A stretch of DNA of 37,284 nt from Candidatus Zambryskiibacteriota bacterium. GTDB taxonomy: Bacteria > Patescibacteriota > Minisyncoccia > Phycocordibacterales > DATDWN01. Shown here piece by piece: positions 7,759-15,732 of this stretch; positions within the stretch are counted from its first letter, which is position 1, and every line of letters begins with the position of its first letter. A program made the position numbers and the translations under genes. The stretch covers positions 1 through 37,284 of the forward strand of contig SIBV01000003.1 of the NCBI GenBank assembly GCA_009694965.1. Direction: 5' to 3'. The notes beneath the pieces were generated by a model. It searched no databases and was not told the DNA's origin. It saw only the letters and a list, made by a program, of their open reading frames with translations.

Positions 7759-10105
7759 TTTCTTCCATCTCTCCCCAATTATTACCTACTGAAGCATTTG
7801 TCTCACACACAATTCCACTAGCCTTTTTAGGATCAACTATTGACTCCATTATTTTTTTTATCTCTGGAACTACTGACTCCACGATGTTGTCTTTGATCTC
7901 ATAAACTAATTCATCGTGAACCTGAAGAAGGAGTCTAACATCCTTTTCTAAATTCTTTCTGGTAACAAACTTATCAACTTCAATCATAGCTAACTTCACA
8001 ATATCTGCTCCAGTCCCTTGGACAGGCGCATTGATTGCCATTCTCTCAGCTGACGCTTTCATAAAAGGTAGTTTCGAATGTATATCAGGAAAGTATCTTC
8101 TTCTTCCGAAAAAAGTTTCGGTATAACCTTTTTGCGTTGTTTCTCTTTTTACATTTTCAAGATACTCCGCGAGCCCAGAAAACTTGTTGAAATAACCGTC
8201 CAGAAACTGCTGTGCCTCTTCACGGCTTGTTCCAATATTTTTCTGTAGGGCTGTGACTCCCATTCCGTACATAACTCCGAAGTTTATAACCTTGGCTTTT
8301 ATTCTCATGGTCTTGGTCACCTCCCTCATAGGGACTCCAAAGACCTCACTTGCAACTGCCGTGTGGACATCTAGACCCTCCTTAAAAATCTCAATCAGCT
8401 TTTTGTCGCCAGAGAGAAAGGCAGCAATTCGGAGCTCCATCTGTGAGTAATCAAATGAAACCAGCTTGTAACCCTTTTCGGCGACAAATGACTTTCGAAT
8501 TTCTCTGCCTAAATCAGTCTTGTTCGGAATGTTTTGTAAGTTCGGATTTTGACTCGCCATTCTACCTGTGGCAGAACCTGCTTGTAGAAAATCGGAGTGT
8601 AAGCGATTTTCCTTATCCACTTGTGTTGGAATAGTATCAATATAGGTTCCCAGTAATTTCGACAATTCTCTATATTCCAAAACAAATGAAGCGATAGGAT
8701 GTTCCTCACGAAGCTTTTCTAATTCTGACTCTTTGGTGGAAAATCCCCCACTCGCTGTTTTCTTCTGATTCTTTGGTTTCAATCCCATCTTCACAAAAAG
8801 CATTTCACCTAGTTGTTTTGGTGAACTAATATTAAATTCCCCCCCGACAATCTTCCATATTTTTTTCTCAAGAGACGTTAGTTCCTTGTGGTACTCTTTG
8901 GACAACACTTTTAGTCGCTCAACATCTACTTTTATGCCAACCTCATTCATTTTCTTTGTGATTGGCAAAAGGGGCTTTTCTATTTCTTCATACACAAAGG
9001 AAATGCCTTGGTCTTTTATTGTTTTCTCTAAATTGATCCGGGCTTCCGCCAATGTGTTTGTTCGAGTATATGACAAAATATCATTCAAATCTGGAGTGGT
9101 TTTGTTCGAATCAACTACCCAAAGCATAAGTCCCACCTCTCTTATCTCTTCTGGGTCCTCCTCTTTCAATATAGATTCCGGAACTTCTAGCGAAAGAACT
9201 TCAGCGATTTTCGCACCAAGTTGTCTGAATTCAAACTCAATGAACAGCTCCTGAACCTTCTTCATGTCTATATCATCTCTCCACACCTTTTCGGGAATAG
9301 TGAAATGTATTGGAGCATCTCTCCTAATAGTTGCGAGCATTTTGGAGAAACTTGCTTCCTCCTCACCAGCTTTAAGAAGTTCCACTATTCTTTTTTTGAT
9401 ACCCGCTTTTTCAAAAGCCTTTTCGTCCTTTTTCAGTTTCTTATATATGTCTTCAATCGAACCGAAGTTAACGATGAGGTCTGTTGCGGTTTTCTCTCCA
9501 ATTCCTGCAATGCCTATTATGTTATCCGACGGATCTCCTCGTAGTCCTTTGTAATCCGGTAATAGTTCAGGACCAAAACCAAATCTCTCCTTTACAGCAT
9601 CCTCATTATAAATAATCGTATCTTTTATGCCTTTTTTCAGAGTATAAACCTGAACCTTATCACCCACAATTAGCTGCATCGTATCCATGTCGCCTGACGC
9701 AATAAAAATATTGAGATCCTTCTCGTCCTTCATTTTTTCAACGATAGTTCCCAACATATCGTCTGCCTCAAATCCTCTGGACGAATACATAGGAATATCC
9801 ATCGCCTTGAAAACATCTTTGGATCTCTCTAGTTGCAAAACTAATGCATCATCTGTTTTCTTTCTTCCGTCTTTGTATCCATCATAGACATCATGTCGAA
9901 ATGTTCCTCCTTCCAAGTCGTAACAAGCGACGATATAATCTGGCTTCAAATCTTTTACGAGTTTTATAAGTAGTGTGCAAAGTCCATACAAAGCTCCTGT
10001 TGGTTCACCCTTGCTTGATTCGAACTCCGGCAACGCATGATAAGCCCTATGCAAAATAGCATGTACATCAAGTAATGCGAGGATTTTATGTTTTGATTTA
10101 GGCAT
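7751..10105 (-). CDS. polA: DNA polymerase I (5' nuclease plus polymerase, reduced middle domain)
   Basis: 5' nuclease (LLDVHAILHRAYHALP..GFEADDMLGT..GDPSDNIIGIAGIGEKTA) and family A polymerase motifs (DYSQMELRIAA, RIKAKVINFGVMYGMG, QVHDELVYE). Confidence 0.96.
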   Translation of the reverse strand: MPKSKHKILALLDVHAILHRAYHALPEFESSKGEPTGALYGLCTLLIKLVKDLKPDYIVACYDLEGGTFRHDVYDGYKDGRKKTDDALVLQLERSKDVFKAMDIPMYSSRGFEADDMLGTIVEKMKDEKDLNIFIASGDMDTMQLIVGDKVQVYTLKKGIKDTIIYNEDAVKERFGFGPELLPDYKGLRGDPSDNIIGIAGIGEKTATDLIVNFGSIEDIYKKLKKDEKAFEKAGIKKRIVELLKAGEEEASFSKMLATIRRDAPIHFTIPEKVWRDDIDMKKVQELFIEFEFRQLGAKIAEVLSLEVPESILKEEDPEEIREVGLMLWVVDSNKTTPDLNDILSYTRTNTLAEARINLEKTIKDQGISFVYEEIEKPLLPITKKMNEVGIKVDVERLKVLSKEYHKELTSLEKKIWKIVGGEFNISSPKQLGEMLFVKMGLKPKNQKKTASGGFSTKESELEKLREEHPIASFVLEYRELSKLLGTYIDTIPTQVDKENRLHSDFLQAGSATGRMASQNPNLQNIPNKTDLGREIRKSFVAEKGYKLVSFDYSQMELRIAAFLSGDKKLIEIFKEGLDVHTAVASEVFGVPMREVTKTMRIKAKVINFGVMYGMGVTALQKNIGTSREEAQQFLDGYFNKFSGLAEYLENVKRETTQKGYTETFFGRRRYFPDIHSKLPFMKASAERMAINAPVQGTGADIVKLAMIEVDKFVTRKNLEKDVRLLLQVHDELVYEIKDNIVESVVPEIKKIMESIVDPKKASGIVCETNASVGNNWGEMEEID

Positions 10106-10112
10106 GTGAAAA

Positions 10113-10220
10113 AATTTTCAGTTTTCAATTCTCAATTTTCATTGAATTTTCAATGAATTAATTTTCAAAATTGGAAATTGCAACATTGATTGAAAATTGC
10201 AAAATTGATAATTGAAAATT
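10113..10220. repeat. TTTTCAATT-type palindromic element, copy upstream of polA
   Basis: AATTTTCAGTTTTCAATTCTCAATTTTCATTGAATTTTCAATG...CAACATTGATTGAAAATTGCAAAATTGATAATTGAAAATT. Confidence 0.85.
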
Positions 10221-10239
10221 ACCTCCATTATACCACCCC

Positions 10240-10677
10240 TTAATTAAGTATCTCTATCTCTCGAGAATTAGGGTTTTCTAGGGGGTTTAGACTAATTTTG
10301 ATATGTTCTGGCATGATATCTGCCACATTTTCTGGCCATTCAATCAATATTAGATTTTTTGGATCAGAGATGATTTCTTTCCAACCTAAATGCAATAATT
10401 CCTCGGCTTTTTCCAACCGGTATGCATCTATATGTATAAGATGTGTAAATTTCTGATTTTTAAGTACGTATATTTTTTCTATCACAAATGTCGGACTGGT
10501 GATCGAATCCGGAACTCCCAAACTACTCGCGACGCATTTCGTAAAAGCAGTTTTGCCAGCTCCCAAGTTTCCATACAAACCTACCACCACTGCACTATCG
10601 TTTTTTGGAGAAAGATTTACAACAAAACCATCTGCAATTTTTTGAGTATCTTCAAGTGAACTAGACGTGTGTTTCAT
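10240..10677 (-). CDS. tsaE: tRNA threonylcarbamoyladenosine biosynthesis ATPase TsaE
   Basis: VVGLYGNLGAGKTAFTKCVASSLGVPDSITSPTFVIEKIY...HIDAYRLEKAEEL..LILIEWPENV. Confidence 0.93.
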   Translation of the reverse strand: MKHTSSSLEDTQKIADGFVVNLSPKNDSAVVVGLYGNLGAGKTAFTKCVASSLGVPDSITSPTFVIEKIYVLKNQKFTHLIHIDAYRLEKAEELLHLGWKEIISDPKNLILIEWPENVADIMPEHIKISLNPLENPNSREIEILN

Positions 10678-10701
10678 TTTGAAAATATAACATATTTTCT
10701 A

Positions 10702-10806
10702 ACCCCCACACCAATTTTAACTTAATTTAAATAATTATTATATTTTAAACTTGATTTGAATAACTTTTACATGCAGTACATGTGATAGTGAAATTGGTGT
10801 GGGGGT
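10702..10806. repeat. element with ACCCCCACACCAATTT terminal inverted repeats
   Basis: ACCCCCACACCAATTT (10702-10717) / AAATTGGTGTGGGGGT (10791-10806), 16-bp perfect; second copy at 36501-36582. Confidence 0.85.
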
Positions 10807-10807
10807 A

Positions 10808-10850
10808 AATTAAAAAACCGCCGGGTGGAAGTGGGACGAATCCCACCTCC
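10808..10850 (-). terminator. possible intrinsic terminator downstream of the lipoprotein gene
   Basis: Minus strand: GTGGGA-TTCG-TCCCAC then CCGGCGGTTTTTTAATTT. Confidence 0.5.
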
Positions 10851-10884
10851 TTCCGACAGTGTGCATGGAGGCGTCGAGAATCGA

Positions 10885-11553
10885 CTACCTCCGGTAAAGT
10901 TGGATGAACCAGTTGCGTTCCTGCTGTCCACCACCGCTACTCCAGTCGTACTTCGAAAGACTGAAGGTTTCCGACTGGGCTATGCCGATACCCCCGTCAG
11001 GCAGACGTCCAGTCGCAGTGTAGTTGAACTGGAGGAAGTCCGGCGAGTCCAGCGACCGATTCCGGAAGAGCGTCATACTCCCACCCGGGCAAAGTCCTTC
11101 AACAATCGGACCAAACTTGGCATCCGAAATATTGACAGGAAACCTGTCCATGTTGGTCACCCTAACCTTGACGAAGGAGTTGATCGTCGGGTGACTGACA
11201 GCATCTGGGTGAATCGACATCGTTGCCGGGTCACACCCTGTGATGCGTGCTCGCCCGAGAGTCCTTGCCCTTAAGGCCTCAGACTTGCGAGTTCGCTTCT
11301 TACCATCAGCCAGGCTTTTGCGAACCTCACGCTCCTCCGGCGTGTCGAGTTTCGCGACCGCCTTGTGGTCGGCCTCTTCCTGCTTGGCCTCGGCTAGCAA
11401 GGCCGCAGTTTCTCGGATTCGCTGTTCTCCAGGCGAATCACGAAGGGCCTGCTGACTCGGTGTCAGGTGGACGATCTCGGGCTTTCTCTTCCCTGCACAG
11501 GCCACCACGAAAATCGCGAAGGCCACCACAACTATCAGTTTCAGTGCGCTCAT
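10885..11553 (-). CDS. putative lipoprotein, GC-rich, probably horizontally acquired
   Basis: ATG at 11553 (MSALKLIVVVAFAIFVVACAGKRKPE, lipobox-like VVAC), GGAGGTG Shine-Dalgarno upstream, GC-rich codons contrasting with neighbours. Confidence 0.7.
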   Translation of the reverse strand: MSALKLIVVVAFAIFVVACAGKRKPEIVHLTPSQQALRDSPGEQRIRETAALLAEAKQEEADHKAVAKLDTPEEREVRKSLADGKKRTRKSEALRARTLGRARITGCDPATMSIHPDAVSHPTINSFVKVRVTNMDRFPVNISDAKFGPIVEGLCPGGSMTLFRNRSLDSPDFLQFNYTATGRLPDGGIGIAQSETFSLSKYDWSSGGGQQERNWFIQLYRR

Positions 11554-11636
11554 GGCGACACCTCCAGTATCAATCATACACCATCTTAACTCTTTTGTCA
11601 ATGATATAATAATGGCTATAAGTAAGAGTTTTCTAG

Positions 11637-11819
11637 AACTTTTGTAACTTATACTTTTTAGAGACTTGCGAGGTAGGGCGGAGGGAGCACGAGGTGAGAA
11701 GTGATATTATCACTTCGTAAAACCTTGAGCATCCTTAAATGCGAAAGGTGTACTGCTCCTGTAAGGAGGTTTCTAGCAAAAAAATATCCGTACTCTTAAA
11801 AGCATAAGTTATAAAAGTT
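11637..11819. repeat. 183-bp inverted-repeat-bounded element carrying the CCTTGAGCATCCT..GGTGTACTGCTCCTGTAAGGAGG motif
   Basis: AACTTTTGTAACTTATACTTTTTAGAG (11637-11663) pairs with 11793-11819 with 3 mismatches in 27; inner motif also found inverted at 16918-16975. Confidence 0.75.
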
Positions 11820-11838
11820 TATGTTATTATTTGTAGAT

Positions 11839-13515
11839 ATGATTCTCTTTGACGAAGACAAACAAAATAAAAAAATTGACTACCTCCGTAAACAAGAGGA
11901 GGAGGATTTAGCACAAACTCTTTCATTGAAATACGGAGTACCCTATCTCGATCTCACAGTAACTCCAATCAATATTGATGCACTTCGTGTAATACCTGAA
12001 CTAGAGGCTCGTGAGGCACAAGTTGCAGTATTTAATGATGTGAACAAAATATTAAGCATAGGTGCTCTCGCACCACAAAGTCCGAAGACTGATGAGGTTG
12101 TGAAGCGACTGAAAGAAAAAGGCTACGCTATAGAACTATACATGGTTTCTCATGCGAGTTTAAACAAGGTGTGGAACAGATATAAGGACTTGTCGTATTC
12201 CTTAGAAACAAAATCGGGAGCCATCGATATTTCAAATGATCAAATAACAGAGTTTCTTTCAAAGGTTCACACTATTCCTGATGTTCAAGGCCTTATCGGA
12301 GAAACTCTACAGCTCAAAAAAAGCTATAGAATCTCCAGAATCTTGGAAATTATTCTGGCAGGAGCAATCGCTACAAATGCGTCCGACGTGCACCTTGAAC
12401 CGGAAGAGACTTTTGTGAGACTTCGTTATAGGCTAGATGGAATGCTAACAGAAATTATTGAATTTGATTTGGAAACTTACAAACTGTTATTACCTCGTAT
12501 AAAACTAATTTCAAACTTGAAGTTAAACATGTATGGAGCACAAGATGGACGTTTCAGTATAAAGATAAATGAAAGTGAAATTCAAATCAGAACTTCCCTA
12601 TTGCCAGGAGCATACAGTGAATCGATAGTACTTCGACTTCTAAATCCTAAATCGATTGCAGTTCCCCTCGAAGATTTGGGAATTCACCCGAGACTTCTAA
12701 AAATTATCTTGCATGAAATGACCAAGCCAAACGGTATGATTCTAAACACAGGTCCCACCGGCTCTGGTAAAACTACTGCTCTTTACGCATTTATGCGCAA
12801 AATTCATACTCCGGATATCAAAATAATTACCATTGAAAACCCGATTGAATACCACCTGCCTGGAATAGTTCAGACCCAAACTGACGACAAGAAGAACTAT
12901 GGTTTTGCCGAAGGTTTACGTGCTGCGCTCCGGCAAGATCCGGACGTTATTATGATTGGAGAAATCCGCGATTCGGAAACTGCGGAAATCGCTATTAACT
13001 CAGCCCTCACAGGTCACCTAGTATTCTCAACCCTTCACACCAACACAGCGGCCGGCACTTTCCCTAGACTAATTGATTTGGGAGTAAACTCAAAAATCAT
13101 ATCTTCTGCATTAAATATGGCCATGGCACAAAGACTAGTGAGAAAACTTTGTGTTGATTGCAAAAAGCAAGTAACTCTCGAGGGCGAAAGCAAGATAACT
13201 ATAGATAAAATTTTGAATACGATCGTAGATAAAACTTACCTAGATGGAATTGACCTAACACATATTTGGGAAGCAATGGGATGTAGCAAATGCAACAATA
13301 TAGGATACAAAGGTAGACTAGGAATTTATGAAGCTATCAAAATGGATAAGGCTATTGAAGAAATAGTAAAGAACAATGCCAGCGAAAGAGAGATAGAAAT
13401 AGCAGCTGTCCCACAAAATATTTTAAACTTGAAGCAGGATGGCATTTTGAAAGTGTTACAAGGAATAACCACTCTCGAGGAGTTGCAAAGGGTTGTTGAT
13501 ATTGAAATTGACTAG
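11839..13515 (+). CDS. pilB: type IV pilus / type II secretion assembly ATPase
   Basis: ORF 11821..13515 (alternative ATG at 11839). Walker A GPTGSGKTTALYAF, Walker B DPDVIMIGEIRDSETAEIAI, Cys pairs CVDCKK and CSKC; N-terminal MshEN-like domain. Confidence 0.93.
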   Translation: MILFDEDKQNKKIDYLRKQEEEDLAQTLSLKYGVPYLDLTVTPINIDALRVIPELEAREAQVAVFNDVNKILSIGALAPQSPKTDEVVKRLKEKGYAIELYMVSHASLNKVWNRYKDLSYSLETKSGAIDISNDQITEFLSKVHTIPDVQGLIGETLQLKKSYRISRILEIILAGAIATNASDVHLEPEETFVRLRYRLDGMLTEIIEFDLETYKLLLPRIKLISNLKLNMYGAQDGRFSIKINESEIQIRTSLLPGAYSESIVLRLLNPKSIAVPLEDLGIHPRLLKIILHEMTKPNGMILNTGPTGSGKTTALYAFMRKIHTPDIKIITIENPIEYHLPGIVQTQTDDKKNYGFAEGLRAALRQDPDVIMIGEIRDSETAEIAINSALTGHLVFSTLHTNTAAGTFPRLIDLGVNSKIISSALNMAMAQRLVRKLCVDCKKQVTLEGESKITIDKILNTIVDKTYLDGIDLTHIWEAMGCSKCNNIGYKGRLGIYEAIKMDKAIEEIVKNNASEREIEIAAVPQNILNLKQDGILKVLQGITTLEELQRVVDIEID

Positions 13516-13629
13516 AAGAAGCTATATTAATGTCAATTCTAGACATTGCATAACCTTTGAGTTCTATTGTAAAACTTGCTTGCCGAATGCGATTCTATGC
13601 CTATAATTGAAAGTAGAAAACAGTTTGCA

Positions 13630-13750
13630 AACTTTCAGATTTGAGCCAAGTTCAAGGCGAAAGACTTGAAAAAGTACGAGTCGTATTAGATATACGATGA
13701 GGATTTTTGAGAGTCTTTCAACGAAGAAATTGGCCAAATATGGAAGTTTG
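13630..13750. repeat. long-hairpin element, copy 1
   Basis: AACTTTCAGATTTGAGCCAAGTTCAAGGC[GAAAGACT..AGTCTTTC]AACGAAGAAATTGGCCAAATATGGAAGTT; homologous to 19090-19210. Confidence 0.8.
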
Positions 13751-13918
13751 GCTCCAAAGCATAAATCTCTAAGCAACACTTTTAATAGTAGATACCAAAA
13801 GCTAAGTATTTTACAAAGGATAATTCCAGTGTATTACACAAGGTAATAACCAGAACGTCCTCGCAGAAAGACTCGTAAACGTAAACGCTTAGTTGCTTAG
13901 AGATTTATATTTTGGAGC
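13751..13918. repeat. 27-bp inverted repeat flanking about 114 bp
   Basis: GCTCCAAAGCATAAATCTCTAAGCAAC (13751-13777) / GTTGCTTAGAGATTTATATTTTGGAGC (13892-13918), 2 mismatches. Confidence 0.8.
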
Positions 13919-14011
13919 AGAAAGATAAGGAAAAATCTGTCGTTTACCCCGTTGAAAATTGCATTAACCTTAGGTGGAAAGTTTAGCATAAAATATTTTT
14001 CTTGTCAAGGT

Positions 14012-14073
14012 GTAGTAGAGCATAGCTCACTACACCTTAGACCCCGTAGTGAGCTATGCTCTACTACTAGGGT
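14012..14073. repeat. 22-bp perfect inverted repeat of a GTAGTGA-type hairpin upstream of ruvB
   Basis: GTAGTAGAGCATAGCTCACTAC (14012-14033) / GTAGTGAGCTATGCTCTACTAC (14046-14067); flanks CCCC..TAGGGT match the copy upstream of ruvA. Confidence 0.85.
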
Positions 14074-14101
14074 CAACCCTATTTGTAGTATAATTGAATA
14101 T

Positions 14102-15115
14102 ATGAAGAAAATTGAGAATAAAAGAGAGCTGGAAAGTACGGAAAAGGATGCCCTCTTTCTCGACACCACACTGCGTCCTTCGAGATGGGAAGACTATATT
14201 GGGCAAAGTGGTATAAAAAAGAACCTCCAAATACTCCTGACTGCTGCAAAAGAAAGAAGCCACCCCCCTGAACACATTCTTTTCTATGGACCACCCGGAC
14301 TCGGAAAGACAACGCTCGCTCATCTAGTTTCAAAAGAAATGAATGCTCAAATGAAAGTAACGAGTGGTCCTGCTATTGAAAAAATTGGGGACCTAGCATC
14401 AATTCTCACAAACCTCACTCCAGGAGACATTCTTTTTATTGACGAAATTCATAGACTAAACAAAACCATTGAAGAAGTTCTCTACCCCGCTATGGAATCG
14501 GGTTCTCTCGATATTATTATTGGCAAGGGCCCCTCTGCTAGAACTATCCAGTTAGAACTTCCACCCTTTACGCTCATTGGCGCTACTACTCGAATAGCGA
14601 TGATCTCCTCACCTCTTCGCAGTAGGTTTTCAGGAGGAATTTTCAAGTTGGAATTTTACACAAACGATGAAATACAGAAAATAATATCGAGGTCAGCCAA
14701 AATACTAAGTATTGATTTGGAAGACAGTGCTGGAAAAGAAATCGCCAAGAGAAGTAGATACACCCCAAGAACTGCAAACTACTTTTTGAAGAGATGTCGT
14801 GACTTTGCTCAAGTCAACAAAACAAATCTAACAAAAGATTCTGTTGATGAAGCCTTGAAGCTCCTTGGAATAGATGCTGTTGGCCTCTCACCTTCTGACA
14901 GAGATATTCTTCACACTATTATCAATAAATTCTCAGGAGGCCCAGTAGGTCTAAATACCTTAGCTGCAGCACTATCGGAGGAACAAGCGACTATTGAAGA
15001 ATTCAATGAGCCTTACCTTATCCAGCTTGGCTTCCTCGACAGAACTCCACGTGGCAGAACTGTCACGACCTCTGGATATGAGCATCTCGGATTAAATTCC
15101 CCTACCCTGCTTTAG
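14102..15115 (+). CDS. ruvB: Holliday junction branch migration ATPase RuvB
   Basis: LRPSRWEDYIGQSGIKKNLQILLTAAKER..HILFYGPPGLGKTTLAHLVSKEM...LFIDEIHRLNKTIEEVLYPAME. ATG at 14102 preferred over the 13952 ORF start, which runs through the palindrome. Confidence 0.95.
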   Translation: MKKIENKRELESTEKDALFLDTTLRPSRWEDYIGQSGIKKNLQILLTAAKERSHPPEHILFYGPPGLGKTTLAHLVSKEMNAQMKVTSGPAIEKIGDLASILTNLTPGDILFIDEIHRLNKTIEEVLYPAMESGSLDIIIGKGPSARTIQLELPPFTLIGATTRIAMISSPLRSRFSGGIFKLEFYTNDEIQKIISRSAKILSIDLEDSAGKEIAKRSRYTPRTANYFLKRCRDFAQVNKTNLTKDSVDEALKLLGIDAVGLSPSDRDILHTIINKFSGGPVGLNTLAAALSEEQATIEEFNEPYLIQLGFLDRTPRGRTVTTSGYEHLGLNSPTLL

Positions 15116-15199
15116 TTTTTTACTGGTCATACGACCACTGCTCGGCTGCGCACGGTTGTTTACAAACTTTATAGACTTTTAACTTTATAACTACTCAAT

Positions 15200-15730
15200 A
15201 TGTCCGGTCACAATAAATGGTCAAAAATCAAGAGGCAAAAAGAAAAAACTGACGGTCAGAAGTCGAAGATTTTTGGTAAGATGGTTCGTCTTATTACTGT
15301 CGAAGCAAAGAAGTGTGGTGGTGACATAACTTCTCCTGGTCTCAAAGCTGTAATAGACCGAGCGAGAGCGGCAAATGTTCCTAACGACAATATTGAAAGA
15401 GCAATTAAAAAATTCTCAGAAGGTGGAGTAGCGATAGAATCCATAGTCTATGAAGCATACGGACCAGGAGGTTGCGCTATGGTTATAGATGTCTTGACCG
15501 ATAACCACAATAGAGCAGCGCAGGAGATAAAAGCTATACTCGGAAAACATAACCATGTTTTAGCAGGAATTGGTTCCGCCACTTGGGCATTCATGCATAC
15601 ACCTGGAGCAGGTTGGGTAGCTCAAACAACAATCCCCCTATCCGACGAAGATGGAGAGAAACTTGGAGAACTTGTAGATGAACTGGAGGAGAATGATGAT
15701 GTACAGAACATTTACACGAATGCGGAATAA
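15200..15730 (+). CDS. yebC: YebC/PmpR (TACO1-like) family protein, shortened
   Basis: MSGHNKWSKIKRQKEKTDGQKSKIFGKMVRLITVEAKK...YEAYGPGGCAMVIDVLTDNHNRAAQEIKAILGKH; 176 aa, ends DDVQNIYTN. Confidence 0.9.
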   Translation: MSGHNKWSKIKRQKEKTDGQKSKIFGKMVRLITVEAKKCGGDITSPGLKAVIDRARAANVPNDNIERAIKKFSEGGVAIESIVYEAYGPGGCAMVIDVLTDNHNRAAQEIKAILGKHNHVLAGIGSATWAFMHTPGAGWVAQTTIPLSDEDGEKLGELVDELEENDDVQNIYTNAE

Positions 15731-15732
15731 AT

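Noticed and set aside
8253-9887. Several plus-strand ORFs of 60-122 aa across polA
   Set aside because: Shadow ORFs opposite a highly conserved polymerase gene; no recognisable domains.
10825-11274. 149-aa plus-strand ORF in the GC-rich segment
   Set aside because: Antisense to the better-supported lipoprotein gene (signal peptide, Shine-Dalgarno, terminator). Long antisense ORFs are expected in GC-rich DNA.
13630-13750. Integron attC site interpretation of the long hairpin element
   Set aside because: Although attC sites are imperfect hairpins, no GTTRRRY/RYYYAAC core boxes in the right arrangement and no integrase or cassette array are seen.
13952-14101. N-terminal extension of RuvB in the ORF track (MKIALTLGGKFSIKYFSC...)
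   Set aside because: The extension translates the 22-bp inverted repeat. ATG at 14102 with upstream TAGTATAAT fits RuvB length and motifs better.
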